Below, in pieces: positions 61,498-64,000 of a stretch of 64,000 nucleotides of DNA. How positions within the stretch are numbered: the first letter of the stretch is position 1; each line of letters starts with the position of its first letter. The DNA comes from Psychrosphaera haliotis. Lineage in GTDB: Bacteria; Pseudomonadota; Gammaproteobacteria; Enterobacterales; Alteromonadaceae. Under the pieces are notes generated by a model. The model saw only the letters and a program-made list of their open reading frames with translations, was not told the DNA's origin and did no database searches. The stretch is taken from the NCBI RefSeq assembly GCF_039523615.1, contig NZ_BAAAFQ010000007.1, positions 186,001 through 250,000 on the forward strand, read 5' to 3'. The position numbers and the translations under genes are program-made.

Positions 61498-62340
61498 ATG
61501 AAAATATTCCTCTCTCTAATCTTATTATTGTTAATTGTAGGCTGCGCAAACCGAAAGTATCCAGCACCAATTGTAAAAATAGATCAGGTGTCTTCGCCTT
61601 ACTCCGAAGTGCACAAGAATATAATAACCGATGACTCATACCAGGTTCAAAAGGGTGAAACGTTATATTCTATTGCTTGGAAAGCTGGGATAGATTTTAG
61701 ACTTTTGGCACAGATGAATAACATTTCTAAGCCCTACGAAATTTTTCCAGGCCAGAAATTGAACTTGTCACAAGGGGCTGTTTCGATAGCCAAGAATAAA
61801 ACAATAAAACAACCTGTTACCGAAATAAAAACAACACAAAAAAATAATAAAAAAACTATTGCAAAAGAAAAACCAGAGGAGTACGGTAAAAACCAGACGA
61901 ATCAAAAAGTACAAAAAAAAGTTCAAAAAGAACCAATTAAAAAAATAGAAAGTGATTCGTTTCCTAGCAAGGTTCGCAAATGGCGTTACCCTAGTGATGG
62001 AAAAATTATCGATACCTATTCCACCAAGGAAAATGGTAACAGAGGCATCGATTTCGGAGGAAGACCAGGCGATCCTATTATTGCAGCAGCAGACGGCAAG
62101 GTAGTTTACGCAGGTAGTGCGCTAAGAGGGTTTGGTAATTTAGTTATTATCAAGCACAACAACGATTATTTAAGTGCTTATGCTCACAATCGTTCTTTGT
62201 TGGTTAAAGAACAAGATTGGGTTAAGGCAGGACAAATTATTGCGGAAATGGGCAGCTCTGGAACCGATAAAGTCAAACTTCATTTTGAAATTCGATTTCG
62301 TGGCCGAACTGTAAATCCTCATAAATACCTGCCTAAATAG
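61498..62340 (+). CDS. nlpD: Murein hydrolase activator NlpD (lipoprotein)
   Basis: This 280-aa lipoprotein has a signal with lipobox IVGC, a LysM domain (YQVQKGETLYSIAWKAG, KPYEIFPGQKLNL), a Lys/Gln-rich linker and a C-terminal LytM/M23 domain. The M23 metal site is degenerate: the first His position reads NRGID and the HxH region reads KLHFE, as in E. coli NlpD. So it is probably not itself a peptidase but an activator of the amidase AmiC. It precedes rpoS by 62 nt. In E. coli the main rpoS promoter lies within nlpD. Confidence 0.95.
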   Translation: MKIFLSLILLLLIVGCANRKYPAPIVKIDQVSSPYSEVHKNIITDDSYQVQKGETLYSIAWKAGIDFRLLAQMNNISKPYEIFPGQKLNLSQGAVSIAKNKTIKQPVTEIKTTQKNNKKTIAKEKPEEYGKNQTNQKVQKKVQKEPIKKIESDSFPSKVRKWRYPSDGKIIDTYSTKENGNRGIDFGGRPGDPIIAAADGKVVYAGSALRGFGNLVIIKHNNDYLSAYAHNRSLLVKEQDWVKAGQIIAEMGSSGTDKVKLHFEIRFRGRTVNPHKYLPK

Positions 62341-62402
62341 TCATAAGCTTATATTGTTAACCTAAAAAATATTGCAAAAGCAATGTATCTGGGAGTCGCA
62401 CT

Positions 62403-63383
62403 ATGGGCCAAGAACTGGTATCTGAAGTTGAAGAAACTGTAAAAACAAACGCAGAGTTTTCCGAGGGTCAGCTTAATGAAGTTGAAGATGCGGAAGAAAC
62501 TGTTGAAGAGGAAGTTGTTCTTAAAGCCGAGCAGCCCAAGAACCTCGACGCCACACAAATCTACTTGAGTGAAATTGGATTCTCTCCACTACTTACCGCA
62601 GAAGAAGAAGTATTTTTTGCCCGTAAAGCATTAAAAGGCTGTGACGCATCTCGAAAGCGAATGATAGAAAGCAACCTTCGCCTCGTTGTAAAAATAGCTC
62701 GCCGTTATAATAATCGTGGTTTGGCACTATTGGACTTAATCGAAGAGGGCAACTTAGGTTTAATTCGTGCTGTTGAAAAATTTGATCCTGAAAGAGGGTT
62801 TAGATTCTCTACTTACGCGACATGGTGGATCAGGCAGACGATAGAACGTGCCATAATGAATCAAACACGCACTATTCGATTGCCTATTCATGTAGTAAAA
62901 GAGTTAAATGTTTATTTACGAACAGCCCGAGAGTTAGCTCAGCAATTGGATCATGAGCCAACAGCAGAAGAGATTGCAGCTAAACTTGATCGTCCCGTTG
63001 AAGACGTGTCAAAAATGTTACGCTTAAATGAACGTATAAGCTCAGTTGACACACCTATTGGTGGTGATTCAGACAAAGTTTTATTAGATGTCATTGCCGA
63101 CGATCGCTTAAAAGGACCAGAGCTTAAAACAACAAATGACGATATAAACGATAATATTGTCCATTGGTTAGAGCAACTTAACCCAAAGCAACGTGAGGTT
63201 TTAGCTCGTCGTTTTGGTCTGTTAGGTTATGAGCCTTCTACGTTAGAGAATGTAGGTAAAGAAATAGGCCTCACAAGAGAACGCGTTCGCCAAATTCAAG
63301 TGGAAGCTTTGCGTAGACTGAAAGATATGGCTTTGCATGAAGGGTTGAACATGGAGTCACTGTTTCAAGTTGAAGAACACTAG
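62403..63383 (+). CDS. rpoS: Stationary-phase sigma factor RpoS
   Basis: This 326-aa sigma-38 has an acidic N-terminal extension, region 1.2 (ATQIYLSEIGFSPLLTAEEE), region 2 (IEEGNLGLIRAVEKFDPERG, FSTYATWWIRQTIERAIMNQ), region 3 and region 4 (LARRFGLLGYEPSTLENVGK, LTRERVRQIQVEALRRL). The 3' gene is followed by a strong terminator, with no mutS downstream as in Enterobacteria. The GGAG before the ATG is a likely ribosome-binding site. Confidence 0.97.
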   Translation: MGQELVSEVEETVKTNAEFSEGQLNEVEDAEETVEEEVVLKAEQPKNLDATQIYLSEIGFSPLLTAEEEVFFARKALKGCDASRKRMIESNLRLVVKIARRYNNRGLALLDLIEEGNLGLIRAVEKFDPERGFRFSTYATWWIRQTIERAIMNQTRTIRLPIHVVKELNVYLRTARELAQQLDHEPTAEEIAAKLDRPVEDVSKMLRLNERISSVDTPIGGDSDKVLLDVIADDRLKGPELKTTNDDINDNIVHWLEQLNPKQREVLARRFGLLGYEPSTLENVGKEIGLTRERVRQIQVEALRRLKDMALHEGLNMESLFQVEEH

Positions 63384-63404
63384 TTTTTTACAACATGTGA
63401 ATAT

Positions 63405-63433
63405 AAGCCGGTGTTAATTACCGGCTTTTTTTT
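63405..63433 (+). terminator. Rho-independent terminator of rpoS
   Basis: A perfect 8-bp stem AAGCCGGT/ACCGGCTT with a 7-nt loop and eight T. Confidence 0.9.
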
Positions 63434-63491
63434 GGCTAAAATTTATAGTAATCTGTCTTTTCCTGGCTTTGGATGGCCTGACTAAAACGTT

Positions 63492-64000
63492 TTGAGTGTT
63501 CATCGATTGAATATAAATTTTTTTTTAAAGATAGCGATTATCTTTACACTACTTAATGTACCCCTTATATCGGCAAACCAGCCGGAAGCCCCTATTCAAA
63601 AAGAATTTAAGCAAGAAAAAACCATTCTTCTGCGTACACCTCCTCCTCATTCTCAAGGCTATTTTGTATCGGAAGTTCTGACCAAGCTTTATAAAAACCT
63701 AGGATACCAGGTGGAGTTTATAAATGTTCCAGGTGTTCGAGAGTTAGAATTGGCGGAAAAGTCGATACTATCAGGCGTTCTCGCTAGAGATAATATTATT
63801 GAACAAGAGCATAAAGAACTGACAAGAGTCGACTTTACACTTTTTGAATATCAAATCATCTTAACCGGCGACCGAAGAGTGTGTGGATATTGCTTACCTG
63901 AGCACCTTGATGTTATTGCTTACCCAAATGGGCTTGAGGTATTTCCAGAAATTATAAGGAAGTATTTTAAAGACCCTAAAGTAATGACACTAACGGATAC
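63492..64000 (+). CDS. Periplasmic solute-binding-like protein, 5' part (runs off the right edge)
   Basis: An open frame continues from after a TAA at 63483 to the end of the window (about 169 codons). No ATG lies near the start; I use the TTG at 63492, with a second TTG at 63507 as alternative. The product has a signal-like segment (FFLKIAIIFTLLNVPLISA) and then reads ILLRTPPPHSQGYFVSEVLT and YKNLGYQVEFINVPG, the pattern of bacterial extracellular solute-binding family 3 proteins. A Cys pair occurs in RRVCGYC. Its C terminus and ligand are unknown. Confidence 0.6.
   Translation, partial: MSVHRLNINFFLKIAIIFTLLNVPLISANQPEAPIQKEFKQEKTILLRTPPPHSQGYFVSEVLTKLYKNLGYQVEFINVPGVRELELAEKSILSGVLARDNIIEQEHKELTRVDFTLFEYQIILTGDRRVCGYCLPEHLDVIAYPNGLEVFPEIIRKYFKDPKVMTLTD

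Noticed and set aside
63384..63491. mutS or another conserved gene following rpoS
   Set aside because: Only a terminator and AT-rich sequence occur before the solute-binding-like frame.

Overview
The window is a stretch of core chromosome from a marine gammaproteobacterium, most likely a member of the Alteromonadales close to Colwelliaceae or Psychrosphaera. This rests on the AT-leaning base composition, the gene order (dksA-sfsA, hrpB-mrcB, hemL/clcA/erpA, pilMNOPQ-aroKB-damX-dam, recX-alaS-lysC-csrA-tRNA-Ser/Arg, pyrG-eno-ftsB-ispDF-truD-surE-pcm-nlpD-rpoS), the sodium-pumping oxaloacetate decarboxylase and the long, Colwellia/Pseudomonas-type isocitrate lyase. I see no insertion sequence, prophage, CRISPR array or rRNA operon. 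Genus assignment is inference only.

Layout. 1-3.4 kb: the 5' end of dksA, sfsA, a DUF808 membrane protein and the aminopeptidase pepB. 3.4-8.6 kb: glyoxylate shunt genes glcB and aceA around a LysR regulator. 8.6-14.2 kb: an envelope-lipid and phosphate group (OlsF-type bifunctional acyltransferase, LpxH/PlcP-type phosphoesterase, short Ppx/GppA, PAP2 phosphatase, MJ1255-type glycosyltransferase). 14.2-28 kb: hrpB, both class A penicillin-binding proteins (mrcB, mrcA), hemL, pyrB, hemJ, a ClC protein, a DUF6776 protein and erpA. 28-37 kb: type IV pilus assembly genes pilMNOPQ, then aroK, aroB, damX, dam. 37-43.8 kb: more lineage-specific genes (two small envelope proteins, oxyR, a ComEA-like protein, an EAL-HDOD protein, a soluble chemoreceptor, a DUF482 protein and a BPSS1780-type membrane protein). 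43.8-49.2 kb: recX, alaS, lysC, csrA, one tRNA-Ser and three identical tRNA-Arg. 49.6-52.8 kb: oadGAB. 53-63.4 kb: pyrG, eno, an unknown gene, then the tight ftsB-to-rpoS run. The window ends inside a gene for a periplasmic binding-like protein.

Most genes are housekeeping and conventional. The part I find most worth following is 8.6-14.2 kb. Upstream of the OlsF-like gene, a CTGTCAT heptamer lies 10 nt before a plausible -10 element, and a second near-match lies exactly 33 bp (three 11-bp steps) further upstream. The next gene resembles PlcP-type phospholipase C at least as well as LpxH. Together these suggest a phosphate-starvation membrane-remodelling locus, which is a hypothesis from pattern recognition. 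Other points of interest are a ClC protein with channel-like pore residues, an inverted repeat covering the PAP2 ribosome-binding site, a terminator-like hairpin in the pyrG leader, two 59-residue membrane proteins that are easily missed, and an unknown protein between eno and ftsB with two CxxH motifs.
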